64,000 bases of DNA from Streptomyces melanogenes (GTDB taxonomy: Bacteria; Actinomycetota; Actinomycetes; Streptomycetales; Streptomycetaceae): positions 496,001 to 560,000 of the forward strand of contig NZ_BMTS01000002.1 of the NCBI RefSeq assembly GCF_014649795.1, read 5' to 3'. Position numbers and translations under genes: made by a program. The stretch's first letter is position 1; each line of letters begins with the position of its first letter. Below are positions 23,675-33,510 of the stretch, piece by piece. A model generated the notes under the pieces. That model was not told the DNA's origin, searched no databases, and saw only the letters and a program-made list of their open reading frames with translations.

Positions 23675-24531
23675 GCACCACTGAGCCCGATGCCCTCCTC
23701 GGCCCCGCCGACATCCGTGAACTGGCCGCAGCGCTGGGCGTACGCCCCACCAAGCAGCGCGGTCAGAACTTCGTCATCGACGCCAATACGGTCCGCCGGA
23801 TCGTACGGACGGCGGGGGTGCGGCCCGACGACGTCGTGGTGGAGGTCGGGCCCGGGCTCGGCTCCCTGACCCTGGCGCTGCTCGAAGCGGCGGACCGGGT
23901 GACGGCCGTCGAGATCGACGACGTGCTCGCGGGCGCGCTGCCCGCCACGATCGCGGCCCGGCTGCCCGCGAAGAAGGACCGCTTCGCGCTGGTCCACTCC
24001 GACGCGATGCTGGTCCAGGAGCTGCCCGGCCCGGCCCCGACCGCGCTGGTCGCGAACCTTCCGTACAACGTGGCCGTGCCCGTCCTCCTCCACATGCTGG
24101 ACCGCTTCCCGACGATCGAGCGCACCCTGGTCATGGTCCAGGCGGAGGTCGCGGACCGGCTCGCGGCGAAGCCCGGCAACAAGGTGTACGGCGTGCCGTC
24201 GGTGAAGGCCAACTGGTACGCGGAGGTCAAGCGCGCCGGGTCCATCGGCCGCAACGTCTTCTGGCCCGCCCCGAACGTCGACTCCGGCCTGGTCTCGCTG
24301 GTGCGGCGCACCGAGCCGGTGAAGACCACCGCCACCAAGGCGGAGGTCTTCGCTGTGGTGGACGCGGCCTTCGCCCAGCGCCGCAAGACCCTGCGGGCCG
24401 CGCTCGCCGGCTGGGCCGGTTCGGCCGCGCTCGCCGAGGAGGCGCTGGTCGCGGCCGGGATCTCGCCGCAGGCGCGGGGCGAGGCGCTGACGGTGGAGGA
24501 GTTCGCGCGGATCGCGGAGGCGAAGAAGTGA
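23671..24531 (+). CDS. rsmA: 16S rRNA dimethyladenosine transferase RsmA/KsgA
   Basis: A 286-residue SAM-dependent enzyme that dimethylates A1518/A1519 of 16S rRNA. Motifs: [35 protein letters not shown] (motif I), [29 protein letters not shown] (motif IV), and [14 protein letters not shown]. Its GTG start overlaps the Rpf stop, and its stop overlaps the ispE start (GTGA, 24528-24531), so the three form a tight operon. Confidence 0.96.
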   Translation: MSTTEPDALLGPADIRELAAALGVRPTKQRGQNFVIDANTVRRIVRTAGVRPDDVVVEVGPGLGSLTLALLEAADRVTAVEIDDVLAGALPATIAARLPAKKDRFALVHSDAMLVQELPGPAPTALVANLPYNVAVPVLLHMLDRFPTIERTLVMVQAEVADRLAAKPGNKVYGVPSVKANWYAEVKRAGSIGRNVFWPAPNVDSGLVSLVRRTEPVKTTATKAEVFAVVDAAFAQRRKTLRAALAGWAGSAALAEEALVAAGISPQARGEALTVEEFARIAEAKK

Positions 24532-25424
24532 CGGCCGTTGCGGTCCGTGTCCCCGCCAAGGTCAACGTCCAGCTCGCGGTGGGCCCGGCCCGCCCCGACG
24601 GCTTCCACGACCTGGCCAACGTCTTCCTCGCGGTCGGCCTGTACGACGAGGTCACGGCGACGCGCGCCGACTCGTTGCGGATCACCTGCTCCGGCCCGGA
24701 CGCGGACAAGGTCCCCCTGGACCGTACGAACCTGGCGGCGAGGGCGGCCGAGCTGCTCGCCGCGCGGTACGGCCTTGTCCCCGATGTCCACCTCCACATC
24801 GCCAAGGACATCCCGGTCGCGGGCGGTATGGCGGGCGGCAGCGCGGACGGCGCGGCGGCGCTGGTCGCGTGCGACGCGCTGTGGGGTACGGGGGCGTCGC
24901 GTGCGGAGCTGCTCGACATCTGCGCGGAGCTGGGCAGCGATGTTCCCTTCAGCCTGGTGGGGGGTGCGGCGCTCGGCACCGGCCGGGGAGAGAAGCTGAC
25001 TCCGCTGGAGGTCGGCGGGACCTTCCACTGGGTCTTCGCGGCGGCCGACGGCGGTCTGTCGACCCCGGCGGTCTACCGCGAGTTCGACCGCCTCACGCGG
25101 GGGGCGGCGGCGCCGTCTGCATCCCCGGCGCTGCTGGCCGCGCTGCGCTCGGGCGACCCGTTCGAACTGGCCCCGGTCCTGACGAACGACCTCCAGGGGG
25201 CGGCGCTGTCCCTGCGGCCGTCGCTGACGGAGACGCTCGCCGTGGGCACGGCGGGGGGTGCGCTGGCGTCCCTGGTCTCGGGCTCGGGCCCCACCACGGC
25301 GTTCCTGGCGGAGGACGAGGCGTCGGCCCGGAAGCTCGCGGACGCGTTGACTGCGTCGGGCACGTGCCGCACGGCGAGGGTGGCGACGTCACCGGCACCC
25401 GGCGCAACGATCGTCACTGGCTAG
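24528..25424 (+). CDS. ispE: 4-diphosphocytidyl-2-C-methyl-D-erythritol kinase IspE
   Basis: A 298-residue GHMP kinase of the MEP isoprenoid pathway. N-terminal [24 protein letters not shown] is the IspE opening; [20 protein letters not shown] is the GHMP ATP-binding loop; [17 protein letters not shown] is the third motif. Start GTG overlaps the rsmA stop. The downstream 200 bp carry two dispersed repeats. Confidence 0.95.
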   Translation: MTAVAVRVPAKVNVQLAVGPARPDGFHDLANVFLAVGLYDEVTATRADSLRITCSGPDADKVPLDRTNLAARAAELLAARYGLVPDVHLHIAKDIPVAGGMAGGSADGAAALVACDALWGTGASRAELLDICAELGSDVPFSLVGGAALGTGRGEKLTPLEVGGTFHWVFAAADGGLSTPAVYREFDRLTRGAAAPSASPALLAALRSGDPFELAPVLTNDLQGAALSLRPSLTETLAVGTAGGALASLVSGSGPTTAFLAEDEASARKLADALTASGTCRTARVATSPAPGATIVTG

Positions 25425-25443
25425 GCCGCACCTACCCAGGGGC

Positions 25444-25482
25444 GCGGGGCTGTGACATTTGCGGCTCCGCCGCGTGGGCGCG
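25444..25482 (+). repeat. Dispersed repeat (GCGGGGCTGTGAC family)
   Basis: 39 bp starting GCGGGGCTGTGACATTTGCG, with 37 of 39 bases shared with 58036-58074. Both copies are intergenic and lie within 150 bp of a GCGCAGTTCCCC repeat. Confidence 0.7.
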
Positions 25483-25527
25483 CTCAGCCATGCACGGTCT
25501 GCACCTGAAAGATGTCGTTCTTCGACT

Positions 25528-25572
25528 GCGGCCCGTCGGGGGCTGGTCGCGCAGTTCCCCGCGCCCCTGGGG
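25528..25572 (+). repeat. GCGCAGTTCCCC intergenic repeat
   Basis: One copy (CTGCGGCCCGT ... GGCTGGTCGCGCAGTTCCCC GCGCCCCT) in the ispE to ABC-F gap. Confidence 0.75.
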
Positions 25573-25625
25573 GCAAGGCACCACGTACCCTGGGGGACGA
25601 TCCAAGCCCCCTGCTCAGGAGTGAA

Positions 25626-27434
25626 ATGGCCGTCAACCTGGTCAATGTCGAGGCAGTCAGCAAGGTATACGGCACCCGTGCCCTGCTCGACGGCGTCTCC
25701 CTCGGCGTCTCCGAAGGGGACCGGATCGGTGTGGTCGGCCGTAACGGAGACGGCAAGACCACCCTCATCCGGATGCTCGCGCAGCTGGAGGAGGCGGACA
25801 CCGGCCGCGTCACGCACGTGGGCGGGCTCCGGCTCGGCGTGCTCACGCAGCACGACTCGCTGGACCCGAAGGCGACCGTCCGCCACGAGGTGATCGGCGA
25901 CCTCGCCGACCACGAGTGGGCGGGCAACGCCAAGATCCGTGACGTGCTCACGGGCCTCTTCGGCGGTCTCGACCTGCCCGGCTTCGAGAGCGGGCTCGAC
26001 ACCGTCATCGGCCCCCTCTCCGGCGGCGAGCGCCGCCGTATCGCCCTCGCCAAGATCCTCATCTCCGACCCGGACCTGATCATCCTGGACGAGCCCACCA
26101 ACCACCTGGACGTGGAGGGCATCGCCTGGCTGGCCGCCCACCTCCAGGCCCGCCGCTCGGCGCTGGTGTGCGTCACCCACGACCGGTGGTTCCTGGACCA
26201 GGTCTGCACCCGGATGTGGGACGTCCAGCGGGGCAGCGTCTACGAGTACGAGGGCGGCTACTCGGACTACGTGTTCGCCCGCGCCGAGCGCGAGCGCATC
26301 GCCGCGACCGAGGAGGCCAAGCGGCAGAACCTGATGCGCAAGGAGCTGGCCTGGCTGCGGCGCGGCGCCCCCGCCCGCACCTCCAAGCCGCGCTACCGCA
26401 TCGAGGCCGCCAACGAGCTCATCGCCGACGTGCCGCCGCCGCGCGACACCTCCGAGCTGATGAAGTTCGCCAACGCGCGGCTCGGCAAGACCGTCTTCGA
26501 CCTGGAGGACGTGACCGTTCAGGCCGGGCCCAAGGTGCTGCTCAAGCACCTGACCTGGCAGCTCGGCCCGGGCGACCGGATCGGCCTGGTGGGCGTGAAC
26601 GGCGCGGGCAAGACCTCGCTGCTGCGCGCCCTGGCCGAGGCGTCCCGTACCGACGGCGAGGCGCAGCCCGCGGGCGGGCAGATCAAGGTCGGCAAGACCG
26701 TGCGGCTCGCCTACCTCTCGCAGGACGTCACCGAACTCCCCGCCGAGCTGCGGGTGCTGGAGGCCGTCCAGCAGATCCGGGACCGGGTCGACCTCGGCAA
26801 GGGCCGGGAGATGACGGCCGGGCAGCTGTGCGAGCAGTTCGGGTTCGGCAAGGAGAAGCAGTGGACGCCGGTCGGCGACCTCTCCGGTGGTGAGCGGCGG
26901 CGGCTCCAGCTGCTGCGGCTGCTGATGGACGAGCCGAACGTGCTGTTCCTCGACGAGCCCACCAACGACCTCGACATCGAGACGCTGACCCAGCTGGAGG
27001 ACCTGCTCGACGGCTGGCCCGGCTCGATGGTCGTCATCTCGCACGACCGGTTCTTCATCGAGCGCACCACCGACCGGGTGTGGGCGCTGCTCGGCGACGC
27101 GGCCCTGCGGATGCTGCCGCGCGGCATCGACGAGTACCTGGAGCGGCGCAAGCGGATGATCGAGGAGGCCGCCCCCGCCCCGGCGCAGGCCGCCGCCCGC
27201 CCGGCCGGCACGGCCTCGTCCGCCGACAGCCGCGCCGCCAAGAAGGAACTCCAGCGCATCGAGCGGCAGCTGAACAAGATCTCCGACCGGGAGACCAGCC
27301 TGCACGCACAAATCGCCGACAACGCGACCGACTTCGAGAAGGTCGCCAAGCTCGACGCGGAGCTGCGCGGCCTGATCGGCGAGCGCGACGAACTGGAGAT
27401 GCGCTGGCTGGAACTGGCCGAGGAGGCCCAGTAA
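25626..27434 (+). CDS. ABC-F family ATPase (Uup/EttA-like translation factor)
   Basis: A 602-residue soluble protein with two ABC ATPase domains and no membrane segments. Walker A GRNGDGKTT (residues ~39) and GVNGAGKTS (~325). Signatures LSGGERRRIALAKILI and LSGGERRRLQLLRLLMDEP. Walker B LIILDEPTNHLD and VLFLDEPTNDLD. A charged linker (~205-275) and a C-terminal coiled coil (ELQRIERQLNKISDRETSLHAQI) follow the Uup pattern. ABC-F proteins act on the ribosome E site in stalling rescue or antibiotic protection. Start ATG at 25626 after AGGAG. A hairpin at 27515 ends the unit. Confidence 0.93.
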   Translation: MAVNLVNVEAVSKVYGTRALLDGVSLGVSEGDRIGVVGRNGDGKTTLIRMLAQLEEADTGRVTHVGGLRLGVLTQHDSLDPKATVRHEVIGDLADHEWAGNAKIRDVLTGLFGGLDLPGFESGLDTVIGPLSGGERRRIALAKILISDPDLIILDEPTNHLDVEGIAWLAAHLQARRSALVCVTHDRWFLDQVCTRMWDVQRGSVYEYEGGYSDYVFARAERERIAATEEAKRQNLMRKELAWLRRGAPARTSKPRYRIEAANELIADVPPPRDTSELMKFANARLGKTVFDLEDVTVQAGPKVLLKHLTWQLGPGDRIGLVGVNGAGKTSLLRALAEASRTDGEAQPAGGQIKVGKTVRLAYLSQDVTELPAELRVLEAVQQIRDRVDLGKGREMTAGQLCEQFGFGKEKQWTPVGDLSGGERRRLQLLRLLMDEPNVLFLDEPTNDLDIETLTQLEDLLDGWPGSMVVISHDRFFIERTTDRVWALLGDAALRMLPRGIDEYLERRKRMIEEAAPAPAQAAARPAGTASSADSRAAKKELQRIERQLNKISDRETSLHAQIADNATDFEKVAKLDAELRGLIGERDELEMRWLELAEEAQ

Positions 27435-27514
27435 CGGCTGGGACGCGTGGGACTGTCGAGGTCGCGTGACGAGTCGTAAAGAGCACGTGCAAACTCCATA
27501 ACAGGCACATCACA

Positions 27515-27550
27515 GGCCGGTCCGCCCTTGGGAACAGGGGCGGACCGGCC
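27515..27550 (+). terminator. Hairpin terminator after the ABC-F gene
   Basis: Perfect 13-base arms GGCCGGTCCGCCC / GGGCGGACCGGCC with a ten-base loop, 80 bp after the stop. No clear U-run follows. Confidence 0.6.
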
Positions 27551-27688
27551 CCCTGTTCGAGGGGTTGCGGGTGATAGAAAGAAGCCCCGCTCGACTGACG
27601 CAAACTGTGCGGGACCATGTCCGATTCCGCTCCGGAAACGCGGGGGAGTCCGTTCGGACAGCGGTCCGCACGAAGGGGGAAACACGCT

Positions 27689-29470
27689 GTGACCCAGCCG
27701 CCCAGCCAGCAGCCGCCGCAGGGGGGCTTCGGGGCACCCACGGACCCGCCCGCCGGAGCACCCACTCCGCCCGCCCAGCCGCCGCAGATGCCGCCGCCGC
27801 CCGCGGGCCCGCCGCCCGCGATGCCGCCCGCCCCGCCGCAGAGCGCGCCCGCGTACGGCTATCCGCAGGCCCCCGGCGCCCAGCCGGGCTACGGCTACCC
27901 GCAGGCCCCCGGCCAGCCGGGCCCGTACGCCCAGCAGCCCGGCCCCTACGGCCAGCAGGGTCCGTACGGCGGCTACCCGACGCAGCCCCAGTACCCGGGC
28001 GCCCCGATGCCGGAGCAGCCGGGCGGCGGGCGCAACCCCTTCAAGGGCAAGCCCGCGGTGATCGTGGCGGCGGCCGTGGCCGGTCTGCTGGTGATCGGCG
28101 GCGGTGTGTACTTCGCGACCAAGGGCGGCGACGACGACAAGAAGCCCGAGGCGAGCAAGAGCCAGAGCGCCCAGCCCACCGGCTCCGCGTCGACGGACAC
28201 CGGCGACGGCAAGGGCGACGGCCGGGGCGGGTCGGACGACCTCAACGCGGGCCGCAAGGACGGCGAGGCGAAGGTCTGGCTCCAGGAGAACGCCACCCAG
28301 CTGACCCAGAACGGCGCCGAGCAGTCCGGCCCCTGGGTGATCGGCGACACCGTCGTCAAGGCGATGTACAAGGAGGTCACCGGCTATTCGGTGGCCGACG
28401 GCAAGCAGAAGTGGAGCGTGCCGCTGAGCGCTCCGCTGTGCGGCGCGCCGCACCAGACCACCGCCGACGGCAAGATCGTCCTCGGTGTGCAGGAGAACAA
28501 CACCAAGAACGCCAAGTGCAACCAGCTCCAGCAGGTCGACCTCGCGGCCGGCAAGGCGGGCTGGAAGGTGGCGGTCCCGTCGGAGAACGCCTTCGACATC
28601 ATGACCAGCTTCGACATGGCGATCAGCGGCAACACCGTGGCGGTGGCCCGGATGGGCGGCGTCAGCGGCTTCTCCGTGCTCGACGGCAAGAAGATCTTCG
28701 GCCAGGAGCGCAGCGGCAACTGCCGCGCGGACGCCTTCGCGGGCGGCCCCCGCCTGGTCGCGGCGGGCAGCTGCACGGTCGGCGGTGACACGCTCGGGAT
28801 CGACCAGATCCAGGAGCTGGACGCGACGACCGGCAAGCCCAAGTGGACCAAGCAGTTCCCCAAGGGCTGGAAGGTCTCCCGGGTCTTCTCCGCCGACCCG
28901 CTGGTGGTCTATCTGACCAACAAGGAGAAGAAGCAGTACAACATCTCGACGTTCAAGCCGGACGGCTCGCTCCGCTCCGAGCTGAGCAGCAAGGACAGCT
29001 TCCAGCCTGAGTGCGGCTGGGCGATCATGGACCGCGACCTCCAGGGCTGCCTGGGCACCGCCGCCGACGCCAACACGCTCTACCTGCCGACCGAGCCCAA
29101 GCGCAGCACCGGCGAGAGCTACGGCCGCACCAACGAGGTCGTGGCGTTCGACCTCAACACCGGCAAGGAGAAGTGGCGTTCGAGCGCGGGCGGCGACCGC
29201 ACGATGCTGCCGCTGAGCTCCGAGAACGGCAAGGTCCTCGCCTACATCGCGCCCACCACCGAGAAGGGCGGCGCGGTCGCGGAGATCGCGGCGGCCGGCG
29301 GCCAGCCGAAGGTCGTGCTGCAGAACCCGGCGTCCACCGCCTCCATCGAGAACGGCTTCTTCTCCAAGCACGTGGCCTACCGCGACGGCCGCCTCTTCAT
29401 CCTCAACGGCCGGGTGTCCAGCCCCAAGGGCGACACCAAGGAGAAGGCCCTGATGGGGTTCGGCAACTGA
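27689..29470 (+). CDS. Membrane-anchored beta-propeller (PQQ-repeat) protein, copy 1
   Basis: A 593-residue protein. Residues ~1-115 are a Pro/Gly/Gln/Tyr-rich cytoplasmic region with YGYPQAPG repeats. Residues ~120-145 form one transmembrane helix (PAVIVAAAVAGLLVIGGGVYFA). After a charged Ser/Lys/Asp linker comes an extracellular PQQ-like beta-propeller (LNTGKEKW, TTGKPKWTKQF and ATGK-type blades). Start GTG at 27689 follows AGGGGGA. The next gene is a paralogue with the same architecture. This type of receptor-like protein in Streptomyces resembles the sensor half of PASTA/PQQ kinases but has no kinase domain. Ligand unknown. Confidence 0.82.
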   Translation: MTQPPSQQPPQGGFGAPTDPPAGAPTPPAQPPQMPPPPAGPPPAMPPAPPQSAPAYGYPQAPGAQPGYGYPQAPGQPGPYAQQPGPYGQQGPYGGYPTQPQYPGAPMPEQPGGGRNPFKGKPAVIVAAAVAGLLVIGGGVYFATKGGDDDKKPEASKSQSAQPTGSASTDTGDGKGDGRGGSDDLNAGRKDGEAKVWLQENATQLTQNGAEQSGPWVIGDTVVKAMYKEVTGYSVADGKQKWSVPLSAPLCGAPHQTTADGKIVLGVQENNTKNAKCNQLQQVDLAAGKAGWKVAVPSENAFDIMTSFDMAISGNTVAVARMGGVSGFSVLDGKKIFGQERSGNCRADAFAGGPRLVAAGSCTVGGDTLGIDQIQELDATTGKPKWTKQFPKGWKVSRVFSADPLVVYLTNKEKKQYNISTFKPDGSLRSELSSKDSFQPECGWAIMDRDLQGCLGTAADANTLYLPTEPKRSTGESYGRTNEVVAFDLNTGKEKWRSSAGGDRTMLPLSSENGKVLAYIAPTTEKGGAVAEIAAAGGQPKVVLQNPASTASIENGFFSKHVAYRDGRLFILNGRVSSPKGDTKEKALMGFGN

Positions 29471-29519
29471 TGAACGCGCCCGCTCCCGCCCACTTCCCTT
29501 CCGCAGAGGTACGTACGCC

Positions 29520-31361
29520 ATGAGCCAGCCCCCCCAGCCGCCCCAGCAGCCGCCGGGCGGGCCGACGCCGCCCCCGGCGGGTGGTTTCGGCGCCCCGCAG
29601 GAGCCCCCGGCCGGTGGTTTCGGCGCGCCCACCCCGCCCCCGGCGGGCGGCTTCGGCGCCCCGACGCCGCCGCCCCCGGCGATGCCGCCGACGCCTCCGG
29701 CCCAGCCGCCGACGGCCCCGACGGCCCCGGCGACCCCAGCGGCCCCGGCCTACGGCTACCCGCAGGCCACGCCGCCCGGGTACGGCTACCCGCAGACCCC
29801 AGCTCCCGGCCAGCCGGGCTACGGCTACCCGGGCCAGCCGCAGCAGGGCTACGGCTACCCCGGCCAGCCCGCCACCCAGCCCATGGCGCCGCAGGGCGCC
29901 CCGGGCGGCCCCGGCGGCGGCAAGAAGCTCAACACCCAGATGACGATCATCGTCTCGGCGGTCGTCGCGGTCGCGCTGATCGTCGGCGGCGGCATCTGGT
30001 ACGCCAAGGGCAAGGACGGCGACAAGAAGGACGAGTCCAAGTCCGGCTCCACGCAGGGCGCCGACGGCGGCAAGCAGGGCGGTTCGACCGGGGGCGGCGG
30101 CAAGGAGCAGGCGCCCGCGAACACCGCCTCCAAGGTGCTCTTCCAGGTGCCGCAGCCCAAGGTCACCGACCTGGTCCACGTCGACGGCTCCTGGCTGACC
30201 GACAAGGTGTACGCCAAGTCGGGCGTCAACGAGGTCGTCGGCTACGACCCCGCCAAGGGCACCCAGCTGTGGAAGACCCCGCTGCCCGGCGCGGTCTGCG
30301 CGGCCACCCGGCACATCACCTCCGACAGCAAGACGGCGATCGTCTACGAGGGCGCCAAGGCCTCCGGCGAGAAGTACGCGCGCTGCACCGAGGTCGCCGT
30401 GCTCGACCTGACCACCGGCAAGCTGGCCTGGACGAACTCCGTCAAGGAGGGCGACCGCAAGACGATGTACGAGGAGGTGACCATCGGCGCCGGCACGGTC
30501 GCCACCGGTGGCACCTCCGGCGGCTCCGCCTGGGACCTGGCCACCGGCAAGCTGCTCTGGCAGCCGAAGATCACCACCGACCAGTGCAAGGACGCCGGCT
30601 ACGGTGGCGGCGAGGCGCTGGTGGCGGTCCGCAAGTGCGGTGACTACGACAACCCCACGGTCACCGTGCAGCCGCTGAACCCGAAGACGGGCGCGCCGAT
30701 CTCCTCGTACAAGATGCCGCCCGGCGTCCAGTACGCGCACATCGTCTCGACCAAGCCGCTGGTGGTGGCCGCGGACGTCGGTGACACCGCGGGCGACGGC
30801 AGCGGGATCTCGGACTTCTTCTCCCTCGACGACAAGACCGGCAAGCTGCTGGCCCGCATCCCGGCGCCGGGCGACAAGTACGCCGCCGACTGCGACTCCA
30901 CCGACGTGGAGAAGTGCACCTCGGTCGCGGCGGGCGGCGGCAAGCTGTACGTGCCGACGGAGCAGCACGCGGGCAGCACCGGCGACGGCGGCCGCACCAA
31001 CGAGATCATGGCGTTCGACCTGGCCACCGGGCAGCCCGTGCCCGGCAAGGCCGACGCGGGCGACGGCTCCTCGCTGTACCCGCTGCGGATGGACGGCAAC
31101 AACGTCATCGCGTTCAAGAAGCCCCCGTACGACAAGGGCAGCCAGGTCGTGAGCGTCGACGGCGGCAGCTTCAAGCAGACGGTCCTGCTGCAGAACCCGG
31201 CGGACACCGCGGTGCGCGACGCGCTCTCGCAGTTCGGTCCGGAGTACGGCGAGATCCGCTACAACCAGGGCAAGCTCTTCATGTCGTCGACCTCGGTGAT
31301 GAAGCCGAGCACGGTGACCAGCGAGACGAAGTACCTGCTGATCGGCCTCGGCACCGGCTGA
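29520..31361 (+). CDS. Membrane-anchored beta-propeller (PQQ-repeat) protein, copy 2
   Basis: A 613-residue paralogue of the preceding gene, 49 bp downstream. The N-terminal ~135 residues repeat GGFGAP (three times) and YGYPGQP/YGYPQ units. Then comes a transmembrane helix (MTIIVSAVVAVALIVGGGIWYAKG), a polar Gly/Ser/Lys linker, and a PQQ-like propeller (GYDPAKGTQLWKTPLP, DLTTGKLAWTN, DLATGKLLWQPK). The pair looks like a tandem duplication that has diverged. A hairpin at 31405 follows. Possible role: extracellular sensing or adhesion with a cytoplasmic Pro-rich tail for protein contacts; this is inference. Confidence 0.82.
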   Translation: MSQPPQPPQQPPGGPTPPPAGGFGAPQEPPAGGFGAPTPPPAGGFGAPTPPPPAMPPTPPAQPPTAPTAPATPAAPAYGYPQATPPGYGYPQTPAPGQPGYGYPGQPQQGYGYPGQPATQPMAPQGAPGGPGGGKKLNTQMTIIVSAVVAVALIVGGGIWYAKGKDGDKKDESKSGSTQGADGGKQGGSTGGGGKEQAPANTASKVLFQVPQPKVTDLVHVDGSWLTDKVYAKSGVNEVVGYDPAKGTQLWKTPLPGAVCAATRHITSDSKTAIVYEGAKASGEKYARCTEVAVLDLTTGKLAWTNSVKEGDRKTMYEEVTIGAGTVATGGTSGGSAWDLATGKLLWQPKITTDQCKDAGYGGGEALVAVRKCGDYDNPTVTVQPLNPKTGAPISSYKMPPGVQYAHIVSTKPLVVAADVGDTAGDGSGISDFFSLDDKTGKLLARIPAPGDKYAADCDSTDVEKCTSVAAGGGKLYVPTEQHAGSTGDGGRTNEIMAFDLATGQPVPGKADAGDGSSLYPLRMDGNNVIAFKKPPYDKGSQVVSVDGGSFKQTVLLQNPADTAVRDALSQFGPEYGEIRYNQGKLFMSSTSVMKPSTVTSETKYLLIGLGTG

Positions 31362-31404
31362 CGACGGCGGCGCCGTTCGTACGGCGTCAACTTCTCCCCA
31401 CGGC

Positions 31405-31441
31405 GGCCCCGGTCGCGGAGCACCCCTCCGCGGCCGGGGCC
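31405..31441 (+). terminator. Hairpin after the second propeller gene
   Basis: Arms GGCCCCGGTCGCGG / CCGCGGCCGGGGCC with one G-T wobble, about 45 bp after the stop. The remaining gap to 31628 holds no gene. Confidence 0.55.
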
Positions 31442-31627
31442 CCCGCGTTCACCTGGGCGGACACGCTTGTTCGCCAAGTAGTCCTGAATGACGGGGATTT
31501 CGGCAATCCGGGCGTCTTCTCACCGGTAGGGGGCGCGCGACGTCGAACAAGCGTGTAGCTTGCCGGGTCAGGGAGGGCCGGGCCAGGGGAGTTGGCAACG
31601 TGCCCCGGGGGATGGGGGGTTGCTTCG

Positions 31628-32302
31628 ATGGGCGTGCGGCTCATGGTGGTCGACGACCACCGCCTGCTCGCGGAGGCGCTCGCCTCGGCACTCAAGCTCC
31701 GCGGGCACCGGGTGCTCGCCGCGGCCGCGCCGGTCGCCGGGGCCGCCGAGCTGGTGGTGTCACGGGCGCCGGAGGTGTGTCTGCTCGGCACGGCCACGCC
31801 CGCCGAGCCGGGGGTGTTCGACCCGATCGTCAAGATCAAGCGCGAGCGGCCGCAGGTGGCCGTGGTGGTGCTCGGGCCGGTGCCCAGCCCGCGCGGGATC
31901 GCCGCCGCCTTCGCCGCGGGCGCGTCCGGTTACGTACGGCACGACGAGCGCATCGAGGGCGTGGAGCGCGCCATGGTCAAGGCGCGGTCCGGGGAGGCGG
32001 CGGTGGCGCCGCAGCTGCTCCAGGGCGCCTTCGCGGAGCTGCTCAACCCGGCCGCGCAGCCGGACGACGAGGGGCAGCGGCTACTCCAGATGCTGACCCC
32101 GCGCGAGGTCGAGGTGCTGGTCCGGGTCGCGGACGGCGAGGACACCCGGCTGATCGCCGCGGGCATGGGCATCGCCCCCTCCACCGCGCGCACCCACGTC
32201 CAGCGCGTCCTGATGAAGCTGGGCGTCGGCTCCCGCCTGGAGGCGGCGGCGCTGGCCGCCCGCACGGGCCTCCTGGACCGGGCGGTCCCCCCGGCGGGCT
32301 GA
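31628..32302 (+). CDS. LuxR/NarL-type regulator with degenerate receiver domain
   Basis: A 224-residue protein: receiver-like domain (residues 1-120) and C-terminal LuxR HTH (LTPREVEVLVRVADGEDTRLIAAGMGIAPSTARTHVQRVLMKLGV). The acidic pair VVDDH is kept. The usual phospho-acceptor Asp (LLD) is replaced (EVCLLGTATPAE, Gly), the Thr/Ser position reads VVVLGPV, and the conserved Lys is missing (YVRHDE). So it is an atypical, probably phosphorylation-independent regulator. No kinase is adjacent. It sits just upstream of the gal operon. Confidence 0.88.
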   Translation: MGVRLMVVDDHRLLAEALASALKLRGHRVLAAAAPVAGAAELVVSRAPEVCLLGTATPAEPGVFDPIVKIKRERPQVAVVVLGPVPSPRGIAAAFAAGASGYVRHDERIEGVERAMVKARSGEAAVAPQLLQGAFAELLNPAAQPDDEGQRLLQMLTPREVEVLVRVADGEDTRLIAAGMGIAPSTARTHVQRVLMKLGVGSRLEAAALAARTGLLDRAVPPAG

Positions 32303-32327
32303 GCCGGACCCCTCCTCATGTGGTGCT

Positions 32328-32358
32328 GTGGGCGCGACCGCGTGGCGGTCGCGCCCAC
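32328..32358. terminator. Hairpin between the LuxR gene and galT
   Basis: GTGGGCGCGACCG-CGTGG-CGGTCGCGCCCAC, perfect 13-base arms, 25 bp after the regulator stop. It should separate that gene from the gal operon. Confidence 0.65.
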
Positions 32359-32460
32359 TCGTATGTCCGGCCGTCCTCCGCCGTGGTCTTCGTCGCGCCC
32401 ATTGACTGATGGTGTTGGCTCGTGGTTCTTTATGTTCGGTTCTGTTTGATGGAGGTGCAG

Positions 32461-33510
32461 GTGAAGAAGACGTCGACCCGGCTCGCCGACGGCCGTGAGC
32501 TGCTCTACTACGACTCGCGGGACGACGTCGTACGGGACGAGGCGGACACCCGGCCGCTCGACCCCGTCTCCACCGCCTCGGAGATCCGCCGCGACCCCCT
32601 GCTCGGCGACTCGGTGGCCATCGCCTCCCACCGCCAGGGCCGCACCTATCACCCGCCCGCCGACGCGTGCCCCCTGTGCCCCTCGCGCGACGGACGGCAG
32701 AGCGAGATCCCGGCCGCCGACTACGACGTGGCCGTCTTCGAGAACCGCTTCCCCTCCCTCGCCGGGGACTCCGGCCGCTGCGAGGTCGTCTGCTTCACCC
32801 CCGACCACGACGCCTCCTTCGCCGACCTCACCGAGGAGCAGGCCGCCCTCGTCCTGGAGGCCTGGACCGACCGGACCGCGGAACTGGCCGAACTCCCGCA
32901 GGTGGAGCAGGTGTTCTGCTTCGAGAACCGCGGCGCCGAGATCGGCGTCACCCTCGGCCACCCGCACGGTCAGATCTACGGCTACCCCTTCACCACCCCC
33001 CGCACCGCCCTGATGCTCCGCTCGCTGGCCGAGCACCGCGAGCGCACCGGCGGCCGCAACCTCTTCGACGACGTGGTCGCGCGCGAGCTCGCCGAGCGCG
33101 TCCGGGTCGTCCTGGAGGGCGAGCACTGGGTCGCCTTCGTGCCGTACGCCGCGCACTGGCCGTACGAGGTGCACCTCCACCCGCGCCGCCGCGTCCCGGA
33201 CCTGCGGGCCCTGGACGAGGCGGCGCGCACAGAGTTCCCACAGGTCTATCTGGAACTCTTGAGGCGCTTCGACCGGATCTTCGGGGACGCCGAACCGCCC
33301 ACGCCGTACATCTCGGCCTGGCACCAGGCGCCGTTCTCCGGCGGTGCGGACCGGGACGAATTCGCGCTCCACCTAGAGCTTTTCACCATTCGCCGCACTT
33401 CCGGCAAGCTGAAGTTCCTCGCGGGTTCCGAATCCGGCATGAGTGTGTTCATCAACGACGTGCCGCCGGAGGCCGCGGCCCGGCGACTGCGAGAGGTAGC
33501 GAGTTCATGA
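32461..33510 (+). CDS. galT: Galactose-1-phosphate uridylyltransferase GalT
   Basis: A 349-residue Leloir-pathway enzyme exchanging UDP between UDP-glucose and galactose-1-phosphate. Motifs: [46 protein letters not shown] (active-site HPH), and [14 protein letters not shown]. Start GTG at 32461 was preferred because GGAGG lies five bases upstream; the in-frame ATG at 32449 has no RBS. The stop overlaps the galE start (ATGA). Confidence 0.95.
   Translation: MKKTSTRLADGRELLYYDSRDDVVRDEADTRPLDPVSTASEIRRDPLLGDSVAIASHRQGRTYHPPADACPLCPSRDGRQSEIPAADYDVAVFENRFPSLAGDSGRCEVVCFTPDHDASFADLTEEQAALVLEAWTDRTAELAELPQVEQVFCFENRGAEIGVTLGHPHGQIYGYPFTTPRTALMLRSLAEHRERTGGRNLFDDVVARELAERVRVVLEGEHWVAFVPYAAHWPYEVHLHPRRRVPDLRALDEAARTEFPQVYLELLRRFDRIFGDAEPPTPYISAWHQAPFSGGADRDEFALHLELFTIRRTSGKLKFLAGSESGMSVFINDVPPEAAARRLREVASS

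Noticed and set aside
26711..29632. A 973-codon open frame opposite the ABC-F and propeller genes
   Set aside because: It is a high-GC shadow of two well-recognised plus-strand genes and has low-complexity Arg/Leu/Ala content and no domain.
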